DNA of 64,000 bases from Anthopleura xanthogrammica (lineage: Eukaryota; Cnidaria; Anthozoa; Actiniaria; Actiniidae), in NCBI GenBank assembly GCA_964019055.1, contig OZ025207.1, forward strand, positions 3,178,501-3,242,500. Direction: 5' to 3'. Under the pieces are notes generated by a model. The model was not told the DNA's origin. It saw only the letters and a program-made list of their open reading frames with translations, and searched no databases. This document shows positions 63,600 to 64,000 of the stretch, one piece after another; position 1 is the stretch's first letter, and every line of letters starts with the position of its first letter. A program made the translations under genes and the position numbers.

Positions 63600-64000
63600 G
63601 ATTTAACAGTGGCATATCTAGAGAGTACAGTAGCTATTCATCCACTCAAATTCCAATAGGCAATGTGCATCAAAGCTCACAAAGCACTCTGGGAAAGTGA
63701 GTTCTTTAAAAATGTAACAGGGAAATCAAAGGAACTATCAGAAAAAAATTACTCTGTTATTTTCGTCTGCTGAAATCCTTTTATTTCCATAGAAAATGTC
63801 AAAGGAAAAATTGCCAGATGAATTTTTAGAGGAGCCAAAAAAGTGTAAGAACTCACTTTCCTATCATGCTTGGTGCTAGAATTTCGAGCTCATGCACATT
63901 GGCTATTGGAATTTGCAAGTTGATTTTTGTGGAGGAAGGAAAACTGGAGAACCTGGAGAAAATACCTCCAAACAATGGAGAGAACCAACTAGAAACTCCA
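63600..64000 (-). mobile_element. SINE tail copies at the window edge
   Basis: Two stretches match the tail of the 53570-53787 copy: GATTTAACAGTGGCAT...CATCCACTCAAATTCCAATA near 63600-63660, and TTGGAATTTGCAAGTTGATT with GGAGGAAGGAAAACTGGAGA from 63897. The latter runs out of the window, so its head is not visible. Confidence 0.55.

Overview
This is a nuclear genomic window from a multicellular animal. Six conserved animal genes are present as split genes with GT-AG introns, and an intact or near-intact reading frame assembles across their exons. The AT-rich introns, vertebrate-like exon-intron structure, a CBF-beta homologue and very many short foldback elements fit an invertebrate. My best guess is an anthozoan cnidarian (sea anemone or coral), but that is inference: no organelle, rRNA or lineage-specific gene is present to prove it.

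Layout: the end of CDT1 on + (1-845); DIPK1/FAM69 kinase-like gene on - (2259-6557); a polypurine block and then CBFB on + (8162-14844); a repeat-filled gap; KATNB1, the katanin p80 subunit, on - (18779-30959, 23 coding exons); a 655-bp head-to-head promoter interval; the UPF0598/C8orf82 homologue on + (31615-32980); a repeat-filled gap; AKTIP/FTS on - (36605-43094, 9 coding exons); and DHX38/PRP16 on - (44595-63538, the last 22 coding exons, whose 5' part lies beyond the window). A single-exon gene for an unrecognised 262-residue protein with a C-terminal membrane anchor sits on the opposite strand inside the last DHX38 intron (45728-46516). The genes belong to separate housekeeping processes (replication licensing, RUNX partner, microtubule severing, vesicle/AKT signalling, splicing), and nothing suggests an operon-like joint function.

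The non-coding part is dominated by repeats. I count at least fifteen families of short palindromic (foldback, MITE-like) elements. Several unrelated ones share the same termini, TAGACC...GGTCTA, with a TA at the boundary. There are also tRNA-derived SINEs and several long tandem arrays (22, 57, 75 and 92 bp units) that fill most of single introns. All long open frames outside the named genes are explained by these arrays or palindromes. No transposase, CRISPR array, rRNA gene or credible functional tRNA gene was found. Exon boundaries were worked out by hand from splice signals, frame continuity and remembered homologues; no alignment or transcript was available.
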